The notes beneath the pieces were generated by a model. It did not search any database. It was not told the origin of the DNA and was given only the letters and a program-made list of their open reading frames with translations. A stretch of DNA of 64,000 bases from Rotaria sp. Silwood1. Its lineage: Eukaryota; Rotifera; Eurotatoria; Philodinida; Philodinidae. Below, piece by piece: positions 47,801 through 60,329 of the stretch (the stretch's first letter is position 1; the number at the start of each line of letters is the position of its first letter). A program made the position numbers and the translations under genes. The DNA lies in NCBI GenBank assembly GCA_905250075.1, contig CAJNOP010000029.1, positions 931,414-995,413 on the forward strand, written 5' to 3'.

Positions 47801-49306
47801 TGAATTTTCGTCCAATATTTTAATTGTTTATCATTTTTAACATTTGCTAAGATATACAAGAAATTTTTTGAATGTCGTTCAACATTATTTAACACATATT
47901 GATGTAATAACGATGATAATGATTGTTCGGTCGTTAGATTCCGCTTTCTATTATACAAATTATAGTATAGACTGCATTCGGTAAAAACATTACCAAGAAA
48001 AATAGTATAATTAGTAAAACTTACTTCGATATATTACATGATTGTTTCTGTCTATTTGACGAGAATGATAATGCCAATGACATAAAAATATCAGAAAATT
48101 GTTCTTTTGCTATTTCACTATCATTATCATTGGTAAAAAGTATATGAAATAGTACTTTATTAGTATTTGTTGAACGATATATAAGATGAAATGTAATTAA
48201 TAAAGGATTATAACGATGATTTGAACAAAGATTATTTAAATATTGACATGTTTCATTTCGAGACGAAATAGAAGGATCTTTTAATGATAATAAATAATTT
48301 TCTATTAGAAAATAAACATTCAAGTTTTTTTTTTTTTTTGAATTAATATTTACTTTCAGATATTTCTTGATTTAGAAATTCTTGTACACTAATACGAAGG
48401 ATTAAATCTTTTTCTTGATCGTTATTAATAAAATTATCTAAACGTATAAATGCTGATAATAGAACTATAGTTTGAAGTTGATAAACTACAACACAAAAGA
48501 AAAACAGAAACATTAGAAGTATTGATTAATTTTTTTATCAAAAGAAAAAATAAACAATCCTGATATCTTGCCTTCTCGATAATGTCCACCAAGTATAAGT
48601 AATGTATTACAAGAATTCTTTGTTAAACGTGATATACATTCGTCAAGTATACGTTCACTAATGTTCGTTGTCTGTTCATTATTAGAAAAGATCTCATCAA
48701 ATAATTGCTTTTGCTTGTCATCTAATGGACATAAACAACGTAGACCAAGTCTAATCTAAACAATGCCATATAGAGAAATAAAATAATACAAAAAAAAAAA
48801 AGAATTTTCTTTTTCTAGTCATGTCTCAAAGTTCATTAGCGATTCGATTTGAACATAGTCTTTCTTTAGTGATGCATTAGTTATTTTACAGAGACAAAAT
48901 TAAATGCATAGAGACCAATTGCATCGGTCAATCAAGAAAAGAAAAAAAAAATACTGTCATAAGTGACTTCTCTATTGAATTATTTACATCTTAGAAAAGA
49001 AAAAGGAAATGGACAATATAAATTTATTGACTAAGCTGTTGTATATCATGTCAACTAGGTAGAAAGTAAAATTATTTGAATGTTATTCTTACTCGTGATG
49101 ATGAAATAATTTTCTTTTGATGATGATGTTTATTGTTATTATTATTATTATTATCATAAATACTAGAACCGACATCAGTTGTAATGGACGAATGCAAATG
49201 ATTGACAACTGAACAAGACATTGGTGTTTGCTCTTCTTGTTGTACAAGTTCGATAGAATGCTTGGGGTCAATGCCGATCATTGTTCGTTGTTTCGACGAG
49301 GACAAA
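41826..49306 (-). CDS. KIF26-like: KIF26/VAB-8-like pseudokinesin, core exons A-J
   Basis: Exons are 49306-49093, 48755-48572, 48485-48354, 48301-48025, 47971-47767, 45206-44536, 44468-43969, 42311-42268, 42198-42066 and 41992-41826. All phases match, giving 841 aa plus an unfinished N-terminus. Exons B-E form a shrunken kinesin motor: FDEIFSNNEQTTNISERI fits the kinesin FDxVF...Q..V block, and NFLYILANVKN followed by WTKIQRLFRIKK fits the strand and RFAxRAKxIKN end. The P-loop is replaced by ILGGHYRE and the DLAGSE switch by TNDNDSE, so ATP hydrolysis is not expected. The tail has EIWIDGPL twice and GRASSSGYESM, as I recall from KIF26, then a C-terminal coiled coil. KIF26/VAB-8 proteins act in cell migration and axon guidance on microtubules. 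The family call is an inference. Confidence 0.68.
42312..43968 (-). other. Intron of the KIF26-like gene between exons G and H
   Basis: The proposed donor is the weak gttcga at 43968 and the acceptor is ttattag at 42312. If the donor is not used, exon G would run on to a stop at 43922. Phase agreement with exon H favours splicing. No other feature was recognised in the 1.66 kb. Confidence 0.5.
45207..47766 (-). other. Large intron of the KIF26-like gene between motor and tail exons
   Basis: This 2.56-kb intron has a gtaaga donor and a tttatatag acceptor, with phase 0 on both sides. The plus-strand frames at 45641-45997 and 46217-46420 were examined and not recognised. A short palindrome with arms atggctg and cagccat lies at about 46328-46347. 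Additional tail exons inside cannot be excluded, but none was seen. Confidence 0.55.
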
Positions 49307-50409
49307 CTATAAATGAAATGATGAAAAAAGACATAGCTCTAATTTCTACTTGATTAAACGAACAACGGGAAGAAGAAGAAAAAAAAAAAAGAAATGTGTC
49401 ATCTCTTTGTTATAGTGAATGACGCAAGTACAGAAGTATTATAAAAGCAAACATACATCACATCTGTATGTATTGAACACGTATGTGCAAGGTTATACAT
49501 GATCTCTACTGACATTCTTCAATCAGAATTGAGTTTCACTCTGTTATATATATATATACACACACAAAAGATGACTTCATCATTGTACTGTTTTATGTAA
49601 ATATTTCGTTCTTTTTTTCTTATATATATTATAAACGACACTCTTATTTTGTACTCAAATTCAAAGAAGTGTCCATCTTATTCAAATACTAATGAAGTTC
49701 TATTTTAGTGTTTTCTTTTTCAGTTTCATCAGATTATCTCATTTTTTGATGACGACGAGGAGGAGTATGTCGATGAAAATAACAAGAGCAACTATCATCG
49801 ATCAATCAATATATTATATGACAGGCTATCTCGTAATTTTTTAACGATGAAGGATAGACATGAGTGTATAGAAAGAGAAAAGAAAATAGAAAACTCGATT
49901 TATATATTGTTGTATTGAAGAAAAGTAAGTGATGATATTCGCTTCATATTTGATGGCTATATTATATTCTTGACATCGTCTATATACAATAATAATGACG
50001 AGTAGAATAGCTAACAACAATTTACTGCTTATATCTGAAACCAGAGTTTCATTTCTTCTGTTTTTCTTCTAATATAGAAATGACAAGTCAATTGACGAAC
50101 AGACCGAAAATAGATATAAGATGACAAGTAATGATAGAGATTCAACACATTCTCAACATTGGATGCACTCTACGAATAATTTCGTATTAGAATTATTCTA
50201 AATATATCCATTCATAAAATCTCAATGTTCATGAGAAATGAAAAAAAAAAAAAAAAAAAATCATTTATTATTTATTTTACAATTATTCATGTCAAACGAA
50301 CATATAATATTAGTTAAATATTGTCAATCGAACCTTGATCACATATGTGTAAGACTAGACCTAGTAGGCTTATTTATGTTTACTTCTTTACATTGCCAAT
50401 TAAATCTAC

Positions 50410-50547
50410 CGTGTTGAACAAGTCTAGTTTTTCTTCTCAAGAATCTATGCCAATTACTAAGAAGTGTATGCTGTTTAAGTATCTTGTATTTTGTTTGTAA
50501 TAACGACATAGCGTGACCATCTGTCTTTCTTCGAAACGACAAGTCTT
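50410..50547 (-). CDS. Doubtful exon candidate within the KIF26-like 5' region
   Basis: The acceptor is gatgatag and a possible donor is gtagat. The open frame reads TKYKILKQHTLLSNWHRFLR, a basic amphipathic stretch. Phases do not connect to the exons on either side and I know no family match, so this is a weak call. Confidence 0.2.
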
Positions 50548-51174
50548 CTATCATCAATAAGTAGGCAAAAGAAAAATAATTAATTTCTATCACACAAAAA
50601 AACATATATATATATATATTCATGTCATTACCAATCTATAAAATGCAAGTATCAAGGATGTGAATACAACAAAAAAAAAAAAAAAAAAAGGAAATTTTTT
50701 TTCAACCTTGATAATGTAAAGATGTCTAATAAACAGAAGTGAAATAAATCAGTTAAGAAAAAAAAAAGAAAGGAAGCATACGTCTCTTTTAGAGTAGAAC
50801 GTTTTTTTTTCTATAATCAACCTTAAAGTCAATAAAAGATCCAGTAGGTAGTCAGTCAATGAATATGATGTAATCAGGCAAAAGTAGTTGGTTGAGCACA
50901 ACATATATATCCGGGTTGAAAACCATCTTTTGATTTAACCAAAAAGAAAAGAATCAACATATACAAGACAGATGAAAGAGAGGTGTGACACAAAGTATCC
51001 AACGCCTAACTAATAACCGCATACATGATTATAAATTTTCTCTCTGTCTCTCGTTCTCGGTATTGTCTACTTACTTATTGAATAGAGAATGAGAATGAAA
51101 GAACTACGATTTATTATGGGGCGGATGATGATGGTCAGTAGAAGAAATACACGATGGAATTGCTTTTTAACTAC

Positions 51175-51291
51175 CGTTTGTTGTGAATGAAGATGATTAT
51201 GATTTTCGCATTTTTTTTTTGTTGCCGATAATGAATGATGATGTAAATTAAGATCACGATATGTCCTTCGAACAGGCGACAATGATACTAA
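51175..51291 (-). CDS. Possible alternative exon of the KIF26-like gene
   Basis: There are two possible acceptors (start 51291 or 51287) and a gtagtt donor. It encodes SLSPVRRTYRDLNLHHHSLS and further His/Asn/Lys-rich residues. Codon use looks coding, but its phases fit neither the exon at 52062 nor exon A. It could be an alternative exon or a chance open frame. Confidence 0.3.
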
Positions 51292-52061
51292 CTAACGGAT
51301 ACATCAATAGAATACATAGACATTTCCTAGTAAATCTTCTCTTTTTTTTTCCTGATCAAATCTTATGATTAACCGCTTCGTTAATCGACATGTACATTCG
51401 CAAAACAAAACCAGAAAGAACGAGAAGAAAAAAAAAACTTAGAAGCATCAATATGGAATACATAATACGTAAAGCGAGACACATCAGACGAACGATAATG
51501 ATGATCTATCTATGAACACTCAATGTGAGTGACCTTTCACATATAGAGATAACTTACTAAAATTAAACGGATTAGTTCAATAAATTAATGCACTCCGCCT
51601 TATTCTTGGCTTCATATAGTGAGAAGTGTAAGACTAGACGTATATGTACTGAGAAGTGCTAATGACAGGAATATTTTTGTATGATAGAGAATTGGTGTCG
51701 GTAAAGTTAAAAGTAAAAGTAAAACGAATACAATCTCATAATCGATGTCTGATCATTCATCGTCTGTGAGAACAGCTGACCTTGCACATTATTTCATGTT
51801 CAATCTTTTTGTCTTCCACATATCGAGACACTAAGCAATGTTCATTATTTGCTACTTAACAGATAAGACAATAACTCTTCTCTGTGTGTCTGTATGTCAA
51901 TGTGCATTTGTATACTATCATTTAAGTTTGACCGATCATACAAACAAAATTAAGTTATTAACAAAGATGAACAATTTAAAAGAAGATGTCTATATATATA
52001 TATATCTGATGTAGAAGAACATATTTCATCGTCTTTTACTTAAAATATAGTAGTTTCTTAC

Positions 52062-52168
52062 TTTGATATATGACGTTGATAGCGTTTCATATAATGATGA
52101 TAATTGTCGGTGAGAATAGTGGATCGAAAATTCGATGAAGTGTTGTTAATGACAAAAGGACGGCGATA
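52062..52168 (-). CDS. Likely third coding exon of the KIF26-like gene
   Basis: The exon has an attacag acceptor and a gtaaga donor, is open in phase 0, and encodes YRRPFVINNTSSNFRSTILT and 15 further residues. It ends two bases into a codon. The next candidate exon (51291-51175) does not accept that phase, so at least one exon between them is missing or mis-bounded. It could also join exon A (49306) directly, which begins with one base and so fits this phase. Confidence 0.45.
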
Positions 52169-52381
52169 CTGTAATAACAACTCATGCAATAAAAGAAGAC
52201 GAGACAAATATTTGAGTGTGCAAGGTTATAGAAGAAGAAAAAAAAAATAGAGACATCTAATAACTATTGTGGGAAGAGAAAAAAAAACGACAATTTTTGC
52301 TTTTAGACATATCAAATTGTCTTTTCTTTTTATCTTTTCTCTATATGTAGCAAAATGGTTTGGAGATATGCGTATAGTTAC

Positions 52382-52511
52382 TTGATGATCATCTTTTCTT
52401 CGACTATATTTGCGATTGATACAATTTAAATGTTCATCGAACATTGAACAATGATTTGATGTATAAAATTTGACAAAATAATCATTGACAATAGGGAATG
52501 ATTTGATAAAA
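52382..52511 (-). CDS. Likely second coding exon of the KIF26-like gene
   Basis: The exon is bounded by a ttttag acceptor and a gtaact donor and encodes FIKSFPIVNDYFVKFYTSNH and 23 further residues up to KDDHQ. It accepts the split codon from 52720 and ends in phase 0, which fits the exon at 52168. No domain was recognised. Confidence 0.5.
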
Positions 52512-52719
52512 CTAAAATAAATGCAATAGGGGAATTTTTTTTTTCGTGTCCTATATTTACTTTAAAAGATATTGGATCTTTAGACAATTTACATATTATA
52601 TGAAATAAGAGAAGAACTTTTTGTTTTCCTTTTTTTTTCTTTTCCTTTTTTTCTTTTAAAAAAAGAATCTGTCAAGTGATTGGTAAAAATGAACATCATA
52701 ATTACAAACTTTTGCTTAC

Positions 52720-52802
52720 CTATTTGATTGAGCAAGCATTGCAAGTGATGCTTGTTTGTTATTATTTCGTGTATTAATGATCAACGATTGCAGCGAGTTC
52801 AT
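52720..52802 (-). CDS. Likely first coding exon of the KIF26-like gene
   Basis: The exon runs from an ATG at 52802 to a gtaagc donor and encodes MNSLQSLIINTRNNNKQASL and eight further residues. It ends two bases into a codon, which matches the exon at 52511. It is too short to stand alone. Position, strand and phase suggest the start of the KIF26-like gene. Confidence 0.5.
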
Positions 52803-54594
52803 TTTGTATAGGACAAAAAACGATTGATTTTTTTCTTTGCGGAAGGTGAAGAAGAAGAAAAAAAAATTAAAGTACACTTCACATAAAATGAAAGAGTAAA
52901 AAAAAGGTCGGTATCAAGAAAATCTAACGAGCGCATGCTCTTTAGTCACACTTGATGATCAATACACACGCTCTTAAAGAATAAACAGCTCAGATCTACT
53001 GTTGTGTCACACGTTTTCTTTCATCATTGAAACTTAAGACATAGATCATCTTAATTGAGATATTGAATGGCATTGTACAATATACATATGAGGAAAAAAA
53101 TGACAGTCAATAACATGAAACAGCTTGCCTTGACTTGGTTTCGAGCGCGGAGGGATAAAAAAAGGAATTCATTCTTTTCCGGCTTCATCTTACTGACCTT
53201 GTTCGTACGACATCGATTCAACATTAGAGATCGCCGATGGCGATAGTATTCTTACGATTCAAACCACGTTCATAGTTATGAGAACGAGAGCATCAAATGG
53301 AAAATTCAATAAAATATATTTAACAAGAAAAGAAATCTTACGATAGTACTCAATCAAATCTCTAGTCTTATAAATATGCTAAAATTTTAAGTAAAATAGA
53401 CATGATTTTCTTCATTATACGAATCATTATTAAGATTAATGATTCTTAAGAATTCACCTTTGCTTTTCAACAGATTGGAGAGTGTTACACATTGTCTTTC
53501 TTCTCTATTAATAATGATGAATTGATCAAGTTCTCACCCTTTACATCACGCTCGCTCTCTCTCTCCCCCTCCTACTCACCAGATGCGATGTCAGACAATG
53601 CGCCTATACATCTTCTTTTATTCTTATCATCATAAGAAATTTCAATTGGTGTTATATGTGATGTGCGTTTATCTACTCTACCTAAAAAATCTTCCGCTCT
53701 CTTAAACAATATAAAACTTCTGTTCTATTTCAGGTGACTATATTGGTCTGATGACCCTCTCATCCACTTCAATCATACAACGAAAATCACCATCATCAAC
53801 ATGTCATCATTACATACTCACACACACGCGCACTCTTACACACAAAGAGTACATACATACATATATATATGTGAACAAAAGAAGAAATGCATATAAATGA
53901 AAAAAAAAAAAAAACGAACAGAAGAGAAGACTTGACATCTCAATTGAAATCGAACATTATGTATAGAATAGTAAGAACGATAAAACAAGATGTTGCCTCA
54001 CACATCAAATGATGATCTAAGTGAATAGGAAATAACTAGTTGATGACGGGACGGACTAAATTTTATATTTGCTCGTTTACGAGTGATGAGACAGAAAGAT
54101 AGAACATAGGGATCACACACAAACGAAATGAGACGAAAGGCTTAACTAATTGTTGTCGCCGATAATTATGCAAAAAAACAGTATTATTTCAATGGATATT
54201 TAGAGAATTACGTGTTCTAATAGGATCAATTGCATATATTTATAATTGCATATATTGACACCGTAATAGCAGATAGGTGCCATTTTATCAATTCGTTGAA
54301 AGTTTATGTTAGTGAAGAAAAAAAAATTCAATTAATTCATTGTGTGTACCAATGAAATATCTCTCAATTATAGACACATTTATCTTTCTCCTTTTTTTTT
54401 TCTTCTCATGTCATCATTACTTCATCATACACTCTATAGTACAGCCCAGTTCTTTTTTATGTCTGTCGACAAAAAAAAAAGATGTGCAGATAGAGTTTTG
54501 TCCATCTGTTGCATGTCTTCCATGAAAATCAAATAGAATCGTTGATTATTTCTTTTTTTTTTTTGTCTCTAAGAACAAACAACTTCTACACCAA

Positions 54595-54788
54595 TCAAGT
54601 TCGTTTTATTGATTGAATATTAATAATATTCAATCGAGAAAATGATAAAGAATCATTTTCATCTGGTAGAATTATACAACAGTGACGAATAAATCTTAAA
54701 ACGATTTGATTAAACCAATTAAGTATTATCGATGATCGATTTTTCTTATTAGATGAAAGAGAATTGTATTGATTTTTATTGAACATTA
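54595..54788 (-). CDS. Possible small protein gene or terminal exon, 63 aa
   Basis: The frame begins at an ATG (54786-54788) and encodes MFNKNQYNSLSSNKKNRSSI followed by a short hydrophobic/basic stretch (IVLRFIRHCCIIL) and an Asp/Ser-rich end. Codon choice (mixed TCA/TCT/TCG and CGA) looks more like coding sequence than most chance frames here. No family was recognised. A perfect palindrome overlaps its 3' end. It could be a small gene, a last exon whose upstream exons I could not find, or chance. Confidence 0.25.
54611..54635. repeat. Perfect 12-bp-arm palindrome
   Basis: The left arm gattgaatatta (54611-54622) and right arm taatattcaatc (54624-54635) are exact reverse complements around a single base. 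It lies inside the possible small ORF. It may be a chance AT palindrome or a transcript hairpin. Confidence 0.5.
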
Positions 54789-57700
54789 TTGAAAAGAATG
54801 ATAGTTGATTAAAAAAAAAAAAAGTAATAAAAATGCGCTTGTACATAATTTCTTCTTTTTTGTTTTATAACAGACACATCTTTTTATTTAAATATGGTTC
54901 TTATCTTTCTTTTCTTCTGTGTAATTGTGTTTATGGTAATTGTATTTAAACGATTCAATCCTATTCCATAATTTTTTTTTCGCTTGGATCTGTTCCGGAT
55001 TGATTTCCATTTCGATTTCTTTCCAATTTAGACATGATTCATCCAATTAAAAAGTTGATTAGTTATTTAAACAATTAATGATAGTTTTTTTTACTTTAAA
55101 TACAGTATTGATGTATTTCATACACATGAAAGACTAGCAATGGAACTACTACGTGTCATTTAAGCTCATATTGGGTTCATATTCATTGCTCTTTGGAGCC
55201 AACTTTAAATATTTCGTTCTGAAATATCTCGTATATGAACTTGTCGAATAACTAGTAGAATATCTTGCAAGTTTCAGTTGAAAAGAATGTTTGTTTGTCA
55301 AGATGTTGAATTTTCAAGTAAACTCGATTTTTGTGGCAAACAACGATTTGTTGGAAATTCGATACACTTTCAGAATTTTCCTAGTCTAACCAAAACCTTC
55401 TTGTGAATTCAATATAAGCTTAAATAGCGTGCCTACATTCGGCTAGTTCTCTTGTGAATGAAGATGAAGATTGTATCTAAACTAAAAACAAAAGTATCAA
55501 ATTCATTCTTGAATGGTCATTGGTTGAGCAGGATCTATATCATAATCCGGCTTAAACCAAATGATGTGTCAATGATCATTATTAAGACACATGTATTGAA
55601 TACGAAAAATGAATAACAAGTAACATGCGATTCACAATTGCACATCGTAATGCATTTGTACTTAATTATCAAGGTTTACAATCACTAATTCAATGTGGCA
55701 AAATCGTAAAAATGAAACGAAATACATGTAGAAATAAAAACAAACAGTTTAGTTGCTTTTTCATAATGCAGTGAGACTTCCAAATTTATTTGATAAGATT
55801 TATTTTCAAATTGTATTTCACTCACATTTACACTAATAAGGATCCAAATAATAATTTGTATAGAGATTTTTTTAAGATGAGAATTATAGTCAGTTTTTCA
55901 AAAAGAGGGTCTCTAAAAAAACCCAAATGTAATTATTTCCTCTTCTGCTAATTCTGTTTATATTATTCAAAATAATAGAACAAACGATGTTCCAATACGA
56001 AACTGCAGAAAAAACAACTTTTATACCTTCTGTAAGATCAGAAAGCGTTGTGGAAAGCTGAAAGATATTCTAATATGTAGAGAATTGTTTGTTCTATTAT
56101 GCTAGATTATTCCAACACCATTCTAGGAAATGAAAAACTGGCTATCATTTTCATATTAAAAAAGTCTTGTTGGCAATAAAATTCTCTACGCAAATTACTA
56201 TTTAGTCTCTTGTAAGAGTTTACAACAGTGGAAAGAAATTGAAGATAAATCTTGTCGAATAGTTTTTGAGAGTCATTGTATATACATAATGTATCTGTAT
56301 GTTTTAAAAATACTGATCATTTTTATTGATAATATCAGGACCGAATTGAGAAATCATCAAATGTGATTGAATCAGAAGTAAATCTGCAGATTTTCGTCGA
56401 TTCTCTTAACATTGACAATATCGTCGGAAAACAAGAAGTAAAATCTATCAAAGAGTTTTTTTTTTTCTAAAGCGAAACTGCTTCAATAATAATGACAATC
56501 ATCATATATAATAAAATAAATAATCAAGATTTGTGTCACCTCAATGAAATCATTCATTGAAAGCTTATTAGAATCTATGCAAGTATCATGAATATAAAAG
56601 CACAGAAATTTTTATCTAAAAACAGTTGATCTTGTGGAATTTCCAAGAAATAATTAAATGAATTCTTAAATCTATAAAGAATCGGTCAAGATCAAATTGC
56701 ACAGTACTTGAAAATCGTAAATGGATAATGATTGACTAAGTTCGATCGTATTCTCGTTGATGGGAATTATTTGATAGCTTAAAGACAATCGGTTTTTATT
56801 ATTTTGAATATTCATCCATAATACTTCCGAATATGCCATTTCTAATGTATAAAAAAAGAAACGACTAATAGTACATTATATCTTCAAGTTTGAATCGTTC
56901 CCGTACTCATTGTTTGATTTTAGAAGTACAACAAGTCAAGAATAGATTTAGAGCATGAATTTGATTACGAACTAAATCCACATAAATACTTTGAAAGTTG
57001 GTGACCATTATCGAAACCCAAACTATTTATATTATTTTTGTTCGAGACTGGAGCCCTGCAAAATCAAGTCTTTTCGACTTCGAAAGTTTTTTTTGACTGG
57101 TGTATATAGTAACTCGAAAAATTAATAATATAAATTCAATTTTGATGTTTTTCATAATGATAACTTACATAAAGAATCAAAATAGTTACTTGAAAAGAGA
57201 AAATTCTTTCTACTATTAATTTGATGAACATAAAATCTTCATAATATTCTCATAAAAAACTTGTTTTTCACGTTTCTTGATATCGATATAGATCATTCAG
57301 AAAATGTCGTGAAATGTTCGAAGACGTGTTATTTTCTAGAGAGTTAATCGTTCTATGTAATCAAAAGAAAACTGTTTTTGGGCTCTAAGTGTTGAAACAC
57401 TAAGCTTGAGGTTTTCTAGAGACCTTAGATTTTGAGAATTCTGTGAAATTTTTATTTCTTCTAAATCCTTGATCAAAATAATTTTCTTTGTTCAACTCAT
57501 TATTTTGATTCTTCAAGATAATTACTATTATGGAAAAAAGCGAAATTGAATTTATATAATCAATTTGTGAAGACACAGTATGCTTCTTTTACTGCTTGTC
57601 CTTAATGCATATTTTCCTCTGATTTTTTTTTCTTAAAATTTATTTTATAAATCTATAAAGAAGTCTATTTTTGTTCATAACTTAACATATGAAGCATAAA

Positions 57701-60329
57701 ATTATTGCTATGTAAGAGGAAAAATAATTGTTTGCTTTTATGAGGTAACTCCGATACTGACTTCGATTACGACTTCATCAGAGTCGAGTTTCAAAGTTCG
57801 ATGCAGAGTTCTATACAAGAATAAACACAAATAGTAAGGATTCGGTCATAAATCCCAAACATACGTCTAGTAGATCTTTGTTGATGTCACTTTATCCTAT
57901 TAAATCCTTTTCCAAAGTTAGGTCATTTGATATTGAAACCAAATAAAATTCAGAGCTAATCTCAAATCCAAACCAAATAATACGAAATATCAAGGCTTGA
58001 GGTTCGCTACACTCTAACTCAATTTTACTCTATTGAATTTGTCTTGTTACTAATCGAACACATGTTATAGATAATAATAAGTTTGGTCCCCAAAGAAAAA
58101 AACTCCACTAAGCTATTATGATGTGTATTTGAGTAAGTTTTTAAATTGTACAATGAAATGAATTCTATTTTATTAAATTTTATATCAATTATCATAAAGA
58201 AAACACATTACAACATTTCTTCATGTTGTTTTTTTTCTCTTGCCAGTTCAAAAGAAGAATAAAATTCTTTTGCTTTCATTTTTCTTGTCATTTTATCCTT
58301 TATATTTTATAGATCTTTCTTTAATATCATGCATAATTTATAAATCATATATTGAATACACTTTGCAAAGACTTGCCATATATAAATTAAATAATTATTT
58401 ATATATAAAATATGACCTAGAAATCTTAGCCTGCTTCATATAAAAAAATGTTCTTGTAGAACTCTTTTCATGTAGAAAAAAAATGCACTCGGCAAAAGGA
58501 TTAGAAATTGATTCTCTTCTCATCTACGTCACATGTAAAAGTAAATTAATTAATAATCAAATGATGGAAACGACGTTTGTCTTAAGCGAAGAATTCGCAT
58601 GTGAAAATTACTTTTAAATGGTTCTATGATTAATTGAATATTTATTATTGTAGCTTTCTATAACGGATGCCATGCATATGCATCAGTAAAATATGTGAAA
58701 GGAAAGAATTCTTCTTAGGAAATAACTAACATGGACATTGAATGACATTTTTATGGAAATTCATCATCTTTTTTTTTTGCATTGAGAATCATTAGGATAG
58801 ACAAGAAATCAAATACTAAGCAGAAAATTAGTGAAATTTCAATTAAAATATGGTAAGCTAAAAAAATATCAGAACAGAATGCTTTACAAAACTAGTTAAA
58901 GATTAATAAAAGATCCAAATGAAATAAAACTAGTCTTTCAATTGTAACAGTTTGGTATTTCATGTTGAAGTCTTTCTTTCTATAGACAAAATTAATGCAT
59001 GACACTGGCTGTATTAAGTTATAATAGTAAGTATCTAATTAATCATACAATAGTTCGAAATCAGTCTATGATTTCATTTGTAATGATTAAAATAATCGTA
59101 ATAAATAAGCTTTTATTATGTGACAAATATATTTTTTATTGATCACTCGATACTCATTTAGAAGAGCACGTTCTAATGTATGTCTTTTTTTTTATACAAT
59201 AATAGGTGAACGGGAACATATATTTGTAATATGAAAATATTGATTACACGAAATGAATCATCACTTGGGAATAACCAATTTTACATATAGGTGTTTTATC
59301 AACAATGCATTGTATGTTAGATAAAATTTTTCTTTAAAGATATATCAATTGAAAACAAAAGAAATTCGTCAGATAGAAACAAATTTTCGAACATTTATTA
59401 TTGTATCTGTATTGAGATTAATAAGAATTGATATAATATCACATGAAAATCGAATAAAATATAAAGTACTTTAATAGAAAAATATCTTCATAGTGTTTTT
59501 TTTTTGTTTCTGGATTACAAGTAATTTACCTAGGAATCAAAGACAATACATCATAATCGCAGGATTATCTTTTATATGGGTCAGTTACGTCTTTTAAACA
59601 TAAAATGCATAGCAAGCATATTTGATAAACAAGAAAAAATCATTATGATTAATCTTCGAAAATATTTAGAGATAATATAAAAATATTTCAGTAAACAATA
59701 ACTTCTTATTGTTTCTCGAATAAAAAAAATCAAGAAGCATATAGTCTAATAATAAAAGTTAAATCTCGTATATTATTCCTTGACAATATCTTAATTCAGT
59801 TAACATATATTCAAGAAAGCGAGACATTGTTTGAAATCAGACACCAATAATCATTCGTAATAAGTAAAGCAATTGCATACATGTGAACACACTTTACTTT
59901 CAAGTTCAATGAAAAAACAGCTGAGAAAAAACCTTTTGGTATAACACAAAGAAATGCCTTGTAAGGACATTTCATCGAAGCTAGAGGTCGATTACTTTTG
60001 TGCACGTTTCATGTGACAAGCATAAGAGTAATCATTTTATTGACAATAACCTACTAACCAATATAATGTAAGGTATCCTGTAGAATATGTAAACGTCTGG
60101 AGTGTATATTTCTATTTAAATAAATACCAATCACCTTTATTTCTTTCTTTGCTATCTATCTGTAACGTATTTTTTTTCTTTTACATTATTCTTTCAATGT
60201 TTTTTTTTCTGCTTTTGACATAGATTGTCTTCATTAAAAACCAGATAAATCGAATGATAATAACATATACGTATTAAATGCATTGAAGAAAAAAACGACA
60301 ATAGAAAACGAAACTTTTTATATGTCTAG

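Larger units (their letters stand above)
49307..52061 (-). other. Intronic stretch upstream of KIF26-like exon A
   Basis: The interval contains (TA)n tracts near 49546-49558, 50604-50618 and 51992-52004, long A runs near 50239-50260 and 50671-50690, and the two doubtful exon candidates listed separately. Exon A begins with one base of a split codon, so it must be joined to an upstream exon ending two bases into a codon. Confidence 0.5.
52803..60329. other. Large intergenic region, 7.5 kb
   Basis: No well-supported gene lies here. It includes the promoter side of the KIF26-like gene and the 3' flank of the bHLH gene. Degenerate repeat-like sequence related to the intronic families appears near 55250-55400. 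Microsatellites occur near 53850-53870. A direct repeat of attgcatatatt lies at about 54230-54260. One small open frame (54595-54788) is described separately. Confidence 0.5.

Noticed and set aside
50239-50260. Long A runs as possible retroposon tails
   Set aside because: Similar runs occur throughout the window and no target-site duplication or body sequence was seen.
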